Shown: in pieces, positions 36,159 through 44,781 of the stretch
How the letters are laid out: each line of letters opens with the position of its first letter
Position numbering within the stretch: position 1 is the first letter of the stretch
DNA from: Bacteroidales bacterium
GTDB taxonomy: Bacteria; Bacteroidota; Bacteroidia; Bacteroidales; Lentimicrobiaceae
NCBI GenBank assembly: GCA_022837485.1
Contig: JALHHH010000033.1
Location: 1 to 49,580 of the forward strand
Length of the DNA stretch: 49,580 bases
Reading direction: 5' to 3'
The notes under the pieces: generated by a model
Database searches by the model: none
What the model was told of the DNA's origin: nothing
What the model saw: only the letters and a program-made list of their open reading frames with translations
Position numbers and translations under genes: made by a program

Positions 36159-36233
36159 CGGGGTGTAGCGCAGTCCGGTTAGCGCACCTGGTTTGGGACC
36201 AGGGGGTCGATGGTTCGAATCCATTCACCCCGA
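36159..36233 (+). tRNA. tRNA-Pro(UGG)
   Basis: 75 bases. The acceptor stem CGGGGTG pairs with CACCCCG, the anticodon loop TTTGGGA gives TGG (proline), and the T-arm is GGTTCGAATCC. CCA is not encoded. Co-transcribed with tRNA-Ser. Confidence 0.96.
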
Positions 36234-36243
36234 CAAAAGTAAG

Positions 36244-36278
36244 AAAAGCTGTCTGATTGGTTTCAGGCAGCTTTTTTT
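36244..36278 (+). terminator. Terminator of the tRNA operon
   Basis: GCTG-T-CTGA and TCAG-G-CAGC form a stem with one internal mismatch and a short loop, followed by seven T, 13 bases after tRNA-Pro. Confidence 0.8.
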
Positions 36279-36296
36279 AAGCAAAATCCCTAAAGA

Positions 36297-36908
36297 TCAA
36301 GATGATGAATTGATGTTCGGTATAGAAAAACCGGATATCCCGAGATTCTCAACTTCACGTACCTCCCCTGCTTTCAGAGTTCCCAGTGTAACGGAACCTA
36401 TCCTTACCCTGACCAACCGCAAAGTGGGATGTCCGGCAGCTGCAGTCATCTTACGAATCTGCCTGTTCTTTCCCTCCGTAACCGTTATCGATAACCATGT
36501 ATCAGGACCGTGCCGGGAATCCCGGATTTTTTTGCTTCTGGGTGGAAAACCTGGATTTGGAATGCGCACGGCACGGCACGGCAATGTTGTATATTTTACA
36601 CCCCGAATGCCAATTTCCACACCTGAACTTATTTTTTCAAGTGCATCGACACTAACCTCTCCGTGGACTTGCGCATAGTATTCCTTTTCAATTGTTTTCG
36701 CACGAAGAAGATCGCACAGCTTTCCATCGGTCGTTAGGAGCAACAGACCTTCACTGTCCTCGTCAAGCCGCCCGACCGGCATGGTACCCTCCGGAAACGA
36801 GAAAATCGATCCAAGCACTTTTTTCCATGAATGTTCGCACCTAAACTGACTAAGAAAGCCGTAAGGCTTATGCATAATAAAATGCCGGTGATCTGCTGGT
36901 TCAATCAT
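36297..36908 (-). CDS. rluE: Ribosomal large-subunit pseudouridine synthase, RluE/RsuA type
   Basis: 203 residues from the ATG giving MIEPADHRHFIMHKPYG. RsuA/RluB/RluE family without an S4 domain, as in RluE, which modifies U2457 of 23S rRNA. Motifs: MHKPYGFLSQ near the start, MPVGRLDEDSEGLLLLT with the catalytic Asp, KEYYAQVHG, and the C-terminal EGKNRQIRKMTAAAGHPTLRLVRVRIG. The exact target uridine is inferred from the family. It converges on the tRNA operon terminator. Confidence 0.9.
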   Translation of the reverse strand: MIEPADHRHFIMHKPYGFLSQFRCEHSWKKVLGSIFSFPEGTMPVGRLDEDSEGLLLLTTDGKLCDLLRAKTIEKEYYAQVHGEVSVDALEKISSGVEIGIRGVKYTTLPCRAVRIPNPGFPPRSKKIRDSRHGPDTWLSITVTEGKNRQIRKMTAAAGHPTLRLVRVRIGSVTLGTLKAGEVREVENLGISGFSIPNINSSS

Positions 36909-37044
36909 ACTGCAAATTAACAAAATGATCGGAAATAACTTTAGCCTTGCCAGCGGACTTGTTCAGGAACTTCTGTCGTAAGCGGATTCCGATAATTCAC
37001 GGAATTCCCTATCTTTACCGGCCTATAAAATCAGGTTTTCCCAG

Positions 37045-39012
37045 ATGAAGCTATCGGTTGTAATCGTCAACTATAACGTAAAATATTTCCTTGAGCAGTG
37101 TCTGCATTCCGTTGAAGTTGCCATACAGGGGCTTGACGCAGAAATATTTGTTGTAGACAACAATTCTGTTGACGGATCGGTTGAAATGGTCAGGGAGAAA
37201 TTTCCCTCTGTCAGGCTTTTCGCAAACAAGGAAAACACGGGATTTTCGAAAGCCAATAATCAGGCAATCCGGGAATCGAACGGGGAATACGTACTGTTGC
37301 TGAATCCGGACACCGTGGTAGAGTCCGACACCTTTATTAAATCGGTGGAGTTTATGGATTCGCATCCGGATGCAGGTGGACTTGGGATAAAAATGGTTGA
37401 CGGCAGCGGACGTTTCCTTCCGGAATCGAAACGGGGTCTTCCAACTCCCATTGTAGCATTTTATAAGATATTCGGACTCTCGGCTCTATTTCCGCGGTCA
37501 AAAGTTTTCGGTCAGTATCATCTGGGATACCTCGACAGAAATGAAACGCATGCAGTGGATGTGCTTGCTGGCGCATATATGATGCTGCGCCGCGAAACTC
37601 TGGATAAAACAGGCTTGCTGGATGAAACGTTTTTCATGTACGGGGAAGACATCGACCTGAGCTACAGAATTACAAAAGCCGGGTATAAAAACTACTACTA
37701 TCCCGGAGCAAGAATCATTCATTACAAAGGCGAAAGCACAAAAAAATCAAGCATCAACTATGTGTTTGTTTTCTACAACGCCATGGTGATATTTGCCCGG
37801 AAGCATTTTTCACAAAAGAATGCAAGGCTTTTTTCTTTTTTAATCCACATAGCCATATATCTGAGAGCGGGCATTTCAATTCTGCACCGGATACTTAAAC
37901 GCGTTTTACTCCCATTGCTCGATGCATTGGTAATTTATTCAGGTTCTTTGCTCATTGTTGACTATTGGGAATCAAACGTCACCTATACTTTCGGAGGGCA
38001 CTATCCGCCGCAATTTCTTTTTGGATTGTTGCCGGCCTATATACTTATCTGGCTTTTTGCCGTGCATGTTGCCGGCGGCTACGATAAACCGCTCAGTTTA
38101 CGCAAAATTTTTACCGGAATTTTTGCCGGTACAGTAGCCGTATTGGTACTTTACGCCTTGCTGCCTTCCGGATTCAGATTTTCAAGAGCTATTATCATAC
38201 TTGCTGGTGCCTGGGGATTAATTTCAATGACCGGAATCCGTTTATTGCTGCATTTAGCCCGATTTAAATCCTACAGGCTGGGATCCAACGAAAACCGGAG
38301 ATTTGTGATATCGGGCAACGAAGAAGAGGCAGAACGCGTGGCCGAGCTTCTAAGGAAAAGCCTGATGAATCCGGGTTTTATCGGGCTGGTTTCAGCCGGA
38401 GAAAAACCGGAAGCAAACAGTGCATTTATTGGCTCTTTAACCGACATTCAGGAGATTATCCGCATATACAAAATTGATGAGGTGATTTTTTGTGCACGCG
38501 ACATTCCGGCCCAAAAAATCATCGACACAATGTCACAACTCGGCGAGCGTTCTGTTGAATTTAAGATCGCACCTCCAGAGAGTTTGTCAATTATAGGTTC
38601 GAATTCCATTAATACCCGGGGCGACCTTTATGTAATCGAGATAAACTCCATAGTTAAGGTAAATAACCTCAGAAACAAACGGTTGTTCGATTTTGGAACT
38701 GCATTGCTGCTGCTGCCCTTGTCGCCACTGCTGATGTGGGCAATGAAAAATCCTCCGGGTTTTATTCTCAATCTTATCAGGGTTTTAACCGGTTTCCGTA
38801 CCTGGATAGGCTATGGTCCGGCCCCTGCTGCAAGTTCTACTCTGCCTCACATCCGTAAAGGCGTACTCAATCCGACAGATGCGTTAAGCGTTTCCAACCT
38901 TGATACAGAAACAATCCTCAGACTCAACATGTTATACGCCCGTGATTACAAAATCACAAACGACATCAACATTTTTGTCAGGGGATTCAGAAGTCTTGGC
39001 CGAAAAGGCTGA
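37045..39012 (+). CDS. GT2 glycosyltransferase fused to a polyprenyl-phosphate sugar-transferase-like domain
   Basis: 655 residues. The N-terminal GT-A domain (about 1-240) is of the WbbL/rhamnosyltransferase type: VIVNYNVKYFLEQC, VVDNNSVDGS, LLLNPDTVVE and the base motif GEDIDLSYR. Four to five membrane helices (about 290-420) are followed by a Rossmann-like CoA_binding_3 segment and a C-terminal stretch resembling WcaJ-type phosphoglycosyltransferases (KRLFDFGTALLLLPLSPLL ... YARDYKITNDINIF). The core of that last domain is missing: no QERVG or FRTM motif is seen. So it may be a catalytically dead PGT domain kept for membrane docking. It probably builds a surface polysaccharide or glycoprotein glycan at the inner membrane. 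Confidence 0.82.
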   Translation: MKLSVVIVNYNVKYFLEQCLHSVEVAIQGLDAEIFVVDNNSVDGSVEMVREKFPSVRLFANKENTGFSKANNQAIRESNGEYVLLLNPDTVVESDTFIKSVEFMDSHPDAGGLGIKMVDGSGRFLPESKRGLPTPIVAFYKIFGLSALFPRSKVFGQYHLGYLDRNETHAVDVLAGAYMMLRRETLDKTGLLDETFFMYGEDIDLSYRITKAGYKNYYYPGARIIHYKGESTKKSSINYVFVFYNAMVIFARKHFSQKNARLFSFLIHIAIYLRAGISILHRILKRVLLPLLDALVIYSGSLLIVDYWESNVTYTFGGHYPPQFLFGLLPAYILIWLFAVHVAGGYDKPLSLRKIFTGIFAGTVAVLVLYALLPSGFRFSRAIIILAGAWGLISMTGIRLLLHLARFKSYRLGSNENRRFVISGNEEEAERVAELLRKSLMNPGFIGLVSAGEKPEANSAFIGSLTDIQEIIRIYKIDEVIFCARDIPAQKIIDTMSQLGERSVEFKIAPPESLSIIGSNSINTRGDLYVIEINSIVKVNNLRNKRLFDFGTALLLLPLSPLLMWAMKNPPGFILNLIRVLTGFRTWIGYGPAPAASSTLPHIRKGVLNPTDALSVSNLDTETILRLNMLYARDYKITNDINIFVRGFRSLGRKG

Positions 39013-39067
39013 TGGTTTCGTAAACCTTTTTTTAGGACATTTGTTAATTGCCCGTAGATATACGGTA

Positions 39068-39089
39068 ACCGGCAGTTTTTCGTGCCGGA
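39068..39089 (+). repeat. Inverted repeat in the leader of the E2 gene
   Basis: CCGGCA and TGCCGG form a 6-bp stem around a T-rich loop, 22 bases before the E2 ATG. It could be a weak attenuator or the end of the upstream transcript; there is no U-tract. Confidence 0.35.
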
Positions 39090-39110
39090 GAACCTTCAAA
39101 CACAAATGAA

Positions 39111-40418
39111 ATGGCAAAATTTGAAGTTGTAATGCCCAAACTGGGCGAAAGTATTATTGAAGCAACCATAACCAAATGGTTAAAATCACCCGGGGATACC
39201 ATTGAGGAGGACGATCCGATTGTAGAGATTGCAACCGACAAGGTAGATTCGGAAATCCCTTCTCCGGTTGAAGGGAAAATGATTCAGGTGCTTTTTAACG
39301 AAGGAGATGTTGTAGCAGTAGGAAAGATAATTGCGATAATTGAAACGGATCCCGATGCTGCTGTTGAAGTTGCAGAAGCAGCTCCTGCCGCCAAGTCAGA
39401 AGAAAAGGCTGCAGAAGAGATCGTCGCATCCGTTCCGGCAAGCACAGAAGAAATTTCCAGCAACAGTGAGCGTTTTTATTCGCCTCTGGTAAAGAATATT
39501 GCAAAAACGGAAGGAATCAGCCAGGCTGAACTGGATAAGATTCAGGGTTCTGGCAAAGACGGACGCCTTACAAAAGACGATCTGATGGCCTATCTGAAGA
39601 CGCGAACCGCAGCACCCGCCGCCGCTTCAGCAACTCAGGCAGCCGCCCCGCAGTCGGCACCTGCTGCTCCGGCTCAAAAAGTTCAGGCACCGCAGGTTAT
39701 TGCAGGCAGCAGCGACGAGATCGTTGAAATGGATCGTATGCGTAAGCTGATCGCCGATCACATGGTGATGTCTAAACAGGTATCGCCTCATGTTACTTCC
39801 TTCATTGAAGTAGATGTCACCAACATCGTTAAGTGGCGCGATAAAATCAAGGATGAGTTTCAGCAGCGCGAAAAGGAAAAAATCACCTTCACTCCTATTT
39901 TTATAGAAGCTGCCGCTCATGCCCTCAGAACATATCCCGGTGTTAATGCATCGGTTGACGGATACAAAGTCATACTCAGGAAGAACATCAACATCGGGAT
40001 GGCAGCAGCCCTGCCTAACGGTAACCTTATCGTTCCAGTTATTAAAAATGCAGACCAGAAAAACCTTGTCGGACTTGCAAAAGACGTAAACCACCTTGCT
40101 TCGAAAGCCAGAGCTAACAAACTCGATCCCGACGATATCTCCGGCGGCACGTTTACCATTACCAATCTTGGCACCTTTGGTAGCATTACCGGTTCACCCA
40201 TCATCAACCAGCCTCAGGTTGCAATACTCGGCATTGGAGTGATTAAGAAAAAACCGGCAGTACTTGAAACAGCCGATGGTGATGTAATTGCAATCAGGCA
40301 CATGATGATACTGTCGCTATCGTACGACCACCGGGTGGTTGACGGGGCACTGGGCGGAATGTACCTGCAGAAAATGCAGCAGCTGCTCGAAAGTTTCGAT
40401 GTTAACCGTACGGTCTGA
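39111..40418 (+). CDS. 2-oxo acid dehydrogenase E2 (dihydrolipoamide acyltransferase)
   Basis: 435 residues. One lipoyl domain (1-80) with the modified Lys in EIATDKVDSEIPSP, an Ala/Pro-rich linker, a peripheral-subunit-binding domain (about 120-160, SPLVKNIAKTEGI ... GRLTKDDLMAYL), a second Ala/Pro linker, and the catalytic domain with the active-site motif SYDHRVVDGALGG near the C-terminus. It transfers acyl groups from E1 to CoA in a pyruvate, 2-oxoglutarate or branched-chain complex. E1 and E3 genes are not adjacent. The domain order and RFYSPLVKNIA binding domain favour a branched-chain or pyruvate type; the substrate is not decided. Confidence 0.9.
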   Translation: MAKFEVVMPKLGESIIEATITKWLKSPGDTIEEDDPIVEIATDKVDSEIPSPVEGKMIQVLFNEGDVVAVGKIIAIIETDPDAAVEVAEAAPAAKSEEKAAEEIVASVPASTEEISSNSERFYSPLVKNIAKTEGISQAELDKIQGSGKDGRLTKDDLMAYLKTRTAAPAAASATQAAAPQSAPAAPAQKVQAPQVIAGSSDEIVEMDRMRKLIADHMVMSKQVSPHVTSFIEVDVTNIVKWRDKIKDEFQQREKEKITFTPIFIEAAAHALRTYPGVNASVDGYKVILRKNINIGMAAALPNGNLIVPVIKNADQKNLVGLAKDVNHLASKARANKLDPDDISGGTFTITNLGTFGSITGSPIINQPQVAILGIGVIKKKPAVLETADGDVIAIRHMMILSLSYDHRVVDGALGGMYLQKMQQLLESFDVNRTV

Positions 40419-40540
40419 CCTGAAAAATACAGTACCTTCGCCGGAGCTGTTCAACGTAGCCCCATTTAGCTGACAATAAAGCTATCGGGCTTATTTCAAT
40501 GACAGTTTACCCCGCCGAAAGAGATCATGAATTCTGAATA

Positions 40541-40583
40541 AAAACGGGGTTGTCTTTAAAAACAGACACCCCGTTTTAATTTT
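40541..40583 (+). terminator. Strong terminator hairpin between E2 and the exonuclease gene
   Basis: AAAACGGGG and CCCCGTTTT form the outer stem, extended by TGTCT and AGACA, with an A-rich loop and TTAATTTT after it. The A-tract before the stem makes it potentially bidirectional. It ends 7 bases before the next ATG. Confidence 0.8.
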
Positions 40584-40589
40584 ATAGCT

Positions 40590-41411
40590 ATGAAATTAAA
40601 TCTCACAAAGCCCCTGGCAGTTTTCGATCTGGAAACAACCGGCACAAACGTTGGCACCGACCGCATCGTCGAAATCTGTATCATAAAAATACATCCCGAT
40701 GGAAGGGAAGAAACCCTGACGCGCAGAATCAACCCGGGAATCCCTATACCTCCGGAGGTAACAGCAATTCATCGAATAAGCGACAATGATGTAAAGGATG
40801 AGCCAACGTTTGCAATGCTTGCCCCTCTATTGAACCAGTTTTTACAGAACTGCGACCTTGGCGGATATAACTCCAATAAATTTGATATTCCCCTGCTGGT
40901 TGAAGAATTTCTGCGTGCTGAAGTAGATTTTGAAATCAAAGGACGCAGGTTTATTGATGTACAGAATATCTTCCATAAAATGGAACCGAGAACGCTTAAG
41001 GCTGCTTATAAGTTCTATTGCGACAAGGATATTGTAAATGCCCATTCGGCGGAAGCCGACACACGCGCCACTCTGGAGGTGCTGAAAGCCCAGATACAAC
41101 GCTACGAAGGTGCTGAGTATGCCGATCGCGAAGGCAACATCTCAACACCGGTTGTTAACGACATCAGTGCATTGCACGAATTCTCGTTTCAGACCCGCAA
41201 TGCCGACCTGGCAGGACACATAGTTTTCAACGACAAAAAACAGGAAGTCTTCAACTTTGGCAAGAATAAAGGTAAATTGGTTGAAGATATATTTAGTACG
41301 GAACCCTCGTACTACGACTGGATGATGAAAGCTGACTTTCCGCTGTCCACGAAGAAACTTATAACCGCAATCAAGCTCAGGGGTTTTAATAAAAGCTCTG
41401 TCAAGATCTGA
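40590..41411 (+). CDS. DnaQ-like 3'-5' exonuclease with C-terminal exonuclease-X-type domain
   Basis: 273 residues. The DEDDh exonuclease domain (about 8-170) has VFDLETTGT with Asp13 and Glu15, the middle Asp in SNKFDIPLLVEEF, and AHSAEADTRAT with the catalytic His and final Asp. The C-terminal part (about 205-265) has GKNKGKLVEDIFSTEPSYYDWMM, the small domain also seen in exonuclease X and RecQ-linked nucleases. It likely acts in proofreading-like or repair trimming. It is not the polymerase III epsilon chain itself as judged by the extra domain. Its leader is occupied by a terminator hairpin. Confidence 0.88.
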   Translation: MKLNLTKPLAVFDLETTGTNVGTDRIVEICIIKIHPDGREETLTRRINPGIPIPPEVTAIHRISDNDVKDEPTFAMLAPLLNQFLQNCDLGGYNSNKFDIPLLVEEFLRAEVDFEIKGRRFIDVQNIFHKMEPRTLKAAYKFYCDKDIVNAHSAEADTRATLEVLKAQIQRYEGAEYADREGNISTPVVNDISALHEFSFQTRNADLAGHIVFNDKKQEVFNFGKNKGKLVEDIFSTEPSYYDWMMKADFPLSTKKLITAIKLRGFNKSSVKI

Positions 41412-41486
41412 AAATAAAACCCCGGATAGTAACCAAACCGTTTCCATTCGAAAAAACAGAACAATTCACAACATAACAGGTTATCC

Positions 41487-42098
41487 ATGAAAATTATCTG
41501 CATTGGCCGCAACTACACCGAGCACGCGCGGGAGCTGAACAACCCGGTACCTGCCGAGCCTGTTTTCTTTATGAAACCCGAATCGGCACAGCTTCGGAAT
41601 AACCAGCCTTTTTTCTATCCGCCGTTTTCTAACGACATCCATTACGAAACGGAACTGGTTCTTCACATCAATAAGGTCGGCAGAAATATTCAGGAGAAAT
41701 TTGCCCATACATATTACGACGGTATTGGTGTTGGCATTGATTTTACAGCGCGTGACCTTCAGCAGAAAGCAAAGGAAAAGGGACTTCCATGGGAAATGGC
41801 AAAAGCGTTTGACTTCTCGGCTCCCGTAAGCGATTTTTTACCGATGGATTCGTTTACCGACCCCGGAAACATCACCTTCGGGCTGTATAAAAACGGAGGA
41901 ATTGTGCAGCAGGGCAACTCAGCCGATATGATTTTCTCTTTTGATGCAATCATTGCGTATGTTTCCCGCTTTGTTACCCTTAAGCAAGGCGATTACATTT
42001 TCACGGGGACTCCGGCCGGAGTCGGCCCCGTAAAAGTAGGCGATCGTCTGGAGGCTTTTATTGGCGACCGCAAGATGCTGCTCTGCAATATCCGTTAA
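41487..42098 (+). CDS. Fumarylacetoacetate hydrolase (FAH) family protein
   Basis: 203 residues, the size of the FAHD1/YcgM group. It has CIGRNYTEHARELNN at the start, FMKPESAQL, the metal-binding YETELVLHI and Asp in VGIDFTARDLQ, and the closing FTGTPAGVGPVKVGD. Known members hydrolyse acylpyruvates or decarboxylate oxaloacetate with Mg2+. In an organism with TCA genes nearby, oxaloacetate decarboxylation or keto-enol repair is plausible but unproven. Monocistronic. Confidence 0.88.
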   Translation: MKIICIGRNYTEHARELNNPVPAEPVFFMKPESAQLRNNQPFFYPPFSNDIHYETELVLHINKVGRNIQEKFAHTYYDGIGVGIDFTARDLQQKAKEKGLPWEMAKAFDFSAPVSDFLPMDSFTDPGNITFGLYKNGGIVQQGNSADMIFSFDAIIAYVSRFVTLKQGDYIFTGTPAGVGPVKVGDRLEAFIGDRKMLLCNIR

Positions 42099-42194
42099 TA
42101 AACAGAGTTTTACCGCTAACACTGCAAGTAACAAGTCGGTTCAGCGGCATAATCTTTACTTTCTGAAAATCAAGGTAATTCGCATGTTCATGAA

Positions 42195-42491
42195 TTAAAC
42201 GAAGGCAATGTCATCGATAACATTGGCTCCTGCGGCTTTGTTCAACGACTTGATAAGTCTTGTTTTTGCATAGGAAAGCTCTTCCCTTAGCGCCGGAGAG
42301 TTAAGCTTTACGAAGAGTGTTCGGTTTTTGATGTACAGATGGGTGGTATCCCGGGCAATCATCTTACCTACGACACCATCCCACAAACTGATTACACGGG
42401 TCTGATTCAGCTTATCGCCGATCCGGTAGGCAGCAATCATCTCCTCGATGACTTCCCGCAACGACTGATTGTTTGTGGTTCGTTTCGCCAT
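42195..42491 (-). CDS. DUF721/DciA-like protein
   Basis: 98 residues from the ATG giving MAKRTTNNQSLREV, which lies 7 bases after the recF stop; an ATG 48 bases upstream overlaps recF and is less likely. The DUF721 pattern is clear: LREVIEEMIAAYRIGDKLN, VISLWDGVVGKMIARDTTHLYIKNRTLFVKLNSPALREELSY. DciA proteins load the replicative helicase in bacteria without DnaC, and DUF721 genes often sit beside recF, as here. The Bacteroidota branch is less studied. Confidence 0.88.
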   Translation of the reverse strand: MAKRTTNNQSLREVIEEMIAAYRIGDKLNQTRVISLWDGVVGKMIARDTTHLYIKNRTLFVKLNSPALREELSYAKTRLIKSLNKAAGANVIDDIAFV

Positions 42492-42498
42492 AACGTTC

Positions 42499-43632
42499 TT
42501 AAACCGGTAGAATGCCATCGTTATTTCCGAGAACCTCAACCGTTCCCGAAATCACTTCAAATATACGATGGTCAATGGTTTTTGATTCAAAAATCTTATT
42601 TATCCGCTCGGGCTGTGTATCGGTAATAAAAACCTGCCCAAAGGAATTTTCACCGACAAGATGAATAAGCTGGCTAACCCGGTCGCTATCGAGTTTATCG
42701 AAAATATCGTCGAGCAGGAGAATGGGTTTATATCCTTTTATTCCCTGTGTATAATCGAACTGAGCAAGTTTGATGGCAAGTACAAAGGATTTCTGCTGCC
42801 CCTGGGAGCCGAACTTCTTTACGGGATACCCTCCAATTGTAAATTCAAGATCGTCCTTATGAATTCCTGCCGTGGTATACCGCGCTGCCAGGTCACGCTG
42901 TAGGTTGAATTTCAGCAATTCAGGAAAGCTTGTTTGGTAAAGGTCTGAGTTATACACAACATTAACATCTTCCCTGCCCTGGCTTATAAATTCAAAATAC
43001 TTTCTGAATACTGGAATAAAGCCTTCGATGAAAGCGTGCCGGCGACTGTGAATTCGGGCAGCAGGTCCTGCCATTTGTTCATCCCAGATTTCAAGGCTTG
43101 TTCTGTCGAAATACCCGCGGTCAGCAAAATCCTTGAGAAGAGCATTTCGCTGCACAAGGGATTTATTATATGTAATCAGGTCGTCGAGGTAAAACTTATC
43201 AAATTGCGAAATCACCGAATCCATGTACTTCCGGCGGAGTTCACTTCCTTCGTTGATAAGGTCACGATCGTAGGGCGACACCATAACCAGCGGAAATTCA
43301 CCGATGTGATCGGCCATCCGGTCATAATCCTTTGTATTGATCCGGAATTGCTTTTTCTGATTACGCCTAAGGATACAACTTACATCATCCGGACCATTCC
43401 CATTGCGCTGAAACTGACCATGAATGGCAAAATAATCCTCTCCATGGCGAATATTCAGGTTGTCGACCAGATTAAAATAACTTTTAGTAAACGACAAATA
43501 ATGAATGGCATCAAGAATATTTGTTTTTCCTACTCCGTTGCGGCCTGTAAAACAATTCAGTTTCTCGGAGAAGGTGAGCGAAACTTCCCGGTAATTTTTA
43601 AAATTAAAAAGGGTTAATTTCTTCAGATACAT
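42499..43632 (-). CDS. recF: DNA replication and repair protein RecF
   Basis: 377 residues, the normal length. SMC/RecN-like ABC ATPase: Walker A FTGRNGVGKTN (about 29-39), signature FGSQGQQKS, Walker B ILLLDDIFDKLD and the following ITDTQPERI. RecF binds single-strand/double-strand junctions with RecO and RecR and loads RecA. Middle gene of ispH-recF-dciA: it starts 4 bases after the ispH stop and ends 7 bases before the DUF721 gene. Confidence 0.95.
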   Translation of the reverse strand: MYLKKLTLFNFKNYREVSLTFSEKLNCFTGRNGVGKTNILDAIHYLSFTKSYFNLVDNLNIRHGEDYFAIHGQFQRNGNGPDDVSCILRRNQKKQFRINTKDYDRMADHIGEFPLVMVSPYDRDLINEGSELRRKYMDSVISQFDKFYLDDLITYNKSLVQRNALLKDFADRGYFDRTSLEIWDEQMAGPAARIHSRRHAFIEGFIPVFRKYFEFISQGREDVNVVYNSDLYQTSFPELLKFNLQRDLAARYTTAGIHKDDLEFTIGGYPVKKFGSQGQQKSFVLAIKLAQFDYTQGIKGYKPILLLDDIFDKLDSDRVSQLIHLVGENSFGQVFITDTQPERINKIFESKTIDHRIFEVISGTVEVLGNNDGILPV

Positions 43633-43636
43633 TTTC

Positions 43637-44530
43637 TTATAAATTACCGGTGATTTCCATAATTTTATCTGCTACCTGTTCCAGCAGCCATCGCGGAGTG
43701 GAAGTGGCACCCGAAATTCCGATTGAACCAGCATTGCCAAACCAGTCCTGAATTTCGCCTGGTGAGCTGACTGTATAGGTGTTGGCATTAACGGTTCGGG
43801 ACAGTCCGGCAAGATATTTACCGTTGGAACTTTCCCGACCACTCACAAAAACAATAACATCGTGCGAACGGGCAAAGCCGAGCAGTGATGGGGCCCGACG
43901 GCTCACCTGCCCGCAAATACTATTTGTAACGGTTACCAGTGCTATGTCACCGCCCGCTTCAATTGTTCTTTGCTTAATTGCCTCACAAAAGTCACGGTAA
44001 TCGTCCTGATTTGCCGTTGTTTGAGCAAACAGATGCAAAGGGCCGCCAAAAGCAATTTTCCCGAAATCGCCGGATTGTTGAACAACAACCGCATTCCCGG
44101 AAGTGTTACCCATCAATCCGATAACTTCCGGATGCCCGGGTTTTCCAAAAATAACCACCTGCCCCTCTCCCATGCGTTTAAATTCACGGCTGCTGTTCCC
44201 TACTTTTTGCTGAAGTCGCGATACAACGGGACAGGTAGCATCCACTATCTCCAATTTAAGAGCTTTAAGTTTATTATAGGTTACTGGTGGTTCGCCGTGA
44301 GCCCGGATAAACACTTTACGCAAATCCGGGGAAATATCTTCCTGAGAGATAAAATCCATACCCAGTGAACGAAGTCTGTCCAGTTCCTCTTCGTTATGCA
44401 CCAGTTCGCCAAGGCATTTCAGGCGCTCACCACCTGAAAGATGCTTACCTGCATTGCCTATAGCCCGGTTTACTCCGGAACAAAAGCCGGCCAATGGATC
44501 AATCTCTATCACCGGAAGGGGACGTTTCAT
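43637..44530 (-). CDS. ispH: 4-hydroxy-3-methylbut-2-enyl diphosphate reductase
   Basis: 297 residues. Last step of the MEP isoprenoid pathway, giving IPP and DMAPP. The [Fe-S] cluster ligands are Cys17 (GFCSGV), Cys100 (DATCPVV) and Cys206 (NSICGQ). Substrate residues His46 (LVHNEEE) and His78 (RAHGEPP) and the SSN segment (ESSNGKYLAG) are present. A TAATTTTG promoter element ends 4 bases before the ATG, so the message may be leaderless. It heads the recF operon. Confidence 0.95.
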   Translation of the reverse strand: MKRPLPVIEIDPLAGFCSGVNRAIGNAGKHLSGGERLKCLGELVHNEEELDRLRSLGMDFISQEDISPDLRKVFIRAHGEPPVTYNKLKALKLEIVDATCPVVSRLQQKVGNSSREFKRMGEGQVVIFGKPGHPEVIGLMGNTSGNAVVVQQSGDFGKIAFGGPLHLFAQTTANQDDYRDFCEAIKQRTIEAGGDIALVTVTNSICGQVSRRAPSLLGFARSHDVIVFVSGRESSNGKYLAGLSRTVNANTYTVSSPGEIQDWFGNAGSIGISGATSTPRWLLEQVADKIMEITGNL

Positions 44531-44534
44531 CAGA

Positions 44535-44542
44535 CAAAATTA
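44535..44542 (-). promoter_or_regulatory. Candidate -7 element of the ispH operon
   Basis: On the - strand TAATTTTG matches TAnnTTTG, 4 bases before the ispH ATG. There is no TTTG at the expected -33 distance. Confidence 0.5.
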
Positions 44543-44607
44543 CGGAAATCAGGGATAGGCGAAGTCAATAGAACGATTAATAAACGCCTTAGGAGAAGTA
44601 ATTTTTG

Positions 44608-44669
44608 CAATACAAAGTATTGAGGCTGGCATTTTGAATCATACATGATATAAATCATCATCATGTATG
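44608..44669. repeat. Two inverted repeats between porQ and ispH
   Basis: CAATAC-AAA-GTATTG (44608-44622) and a perfect 10-bp pair CATACATGAT (44640-44649) / ATCATGTATG (44660-44669) around a 10-base spacer. They lie in the 250-base spacer after porQ. They may end the porQ transcript, or the longer one may be an operator. Confidence 0.5.
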
Positions 44670-44781
44670 CCTCCATGATAAAGTTATGCTGCAAAGCCTG
44701 TTAGGCTATGTTAATCCGGATCCGGGAGAGGTGAGGCTTAAGCTAATCCTGAATTGGTATAAAAATAACTATGCCTGGGAA

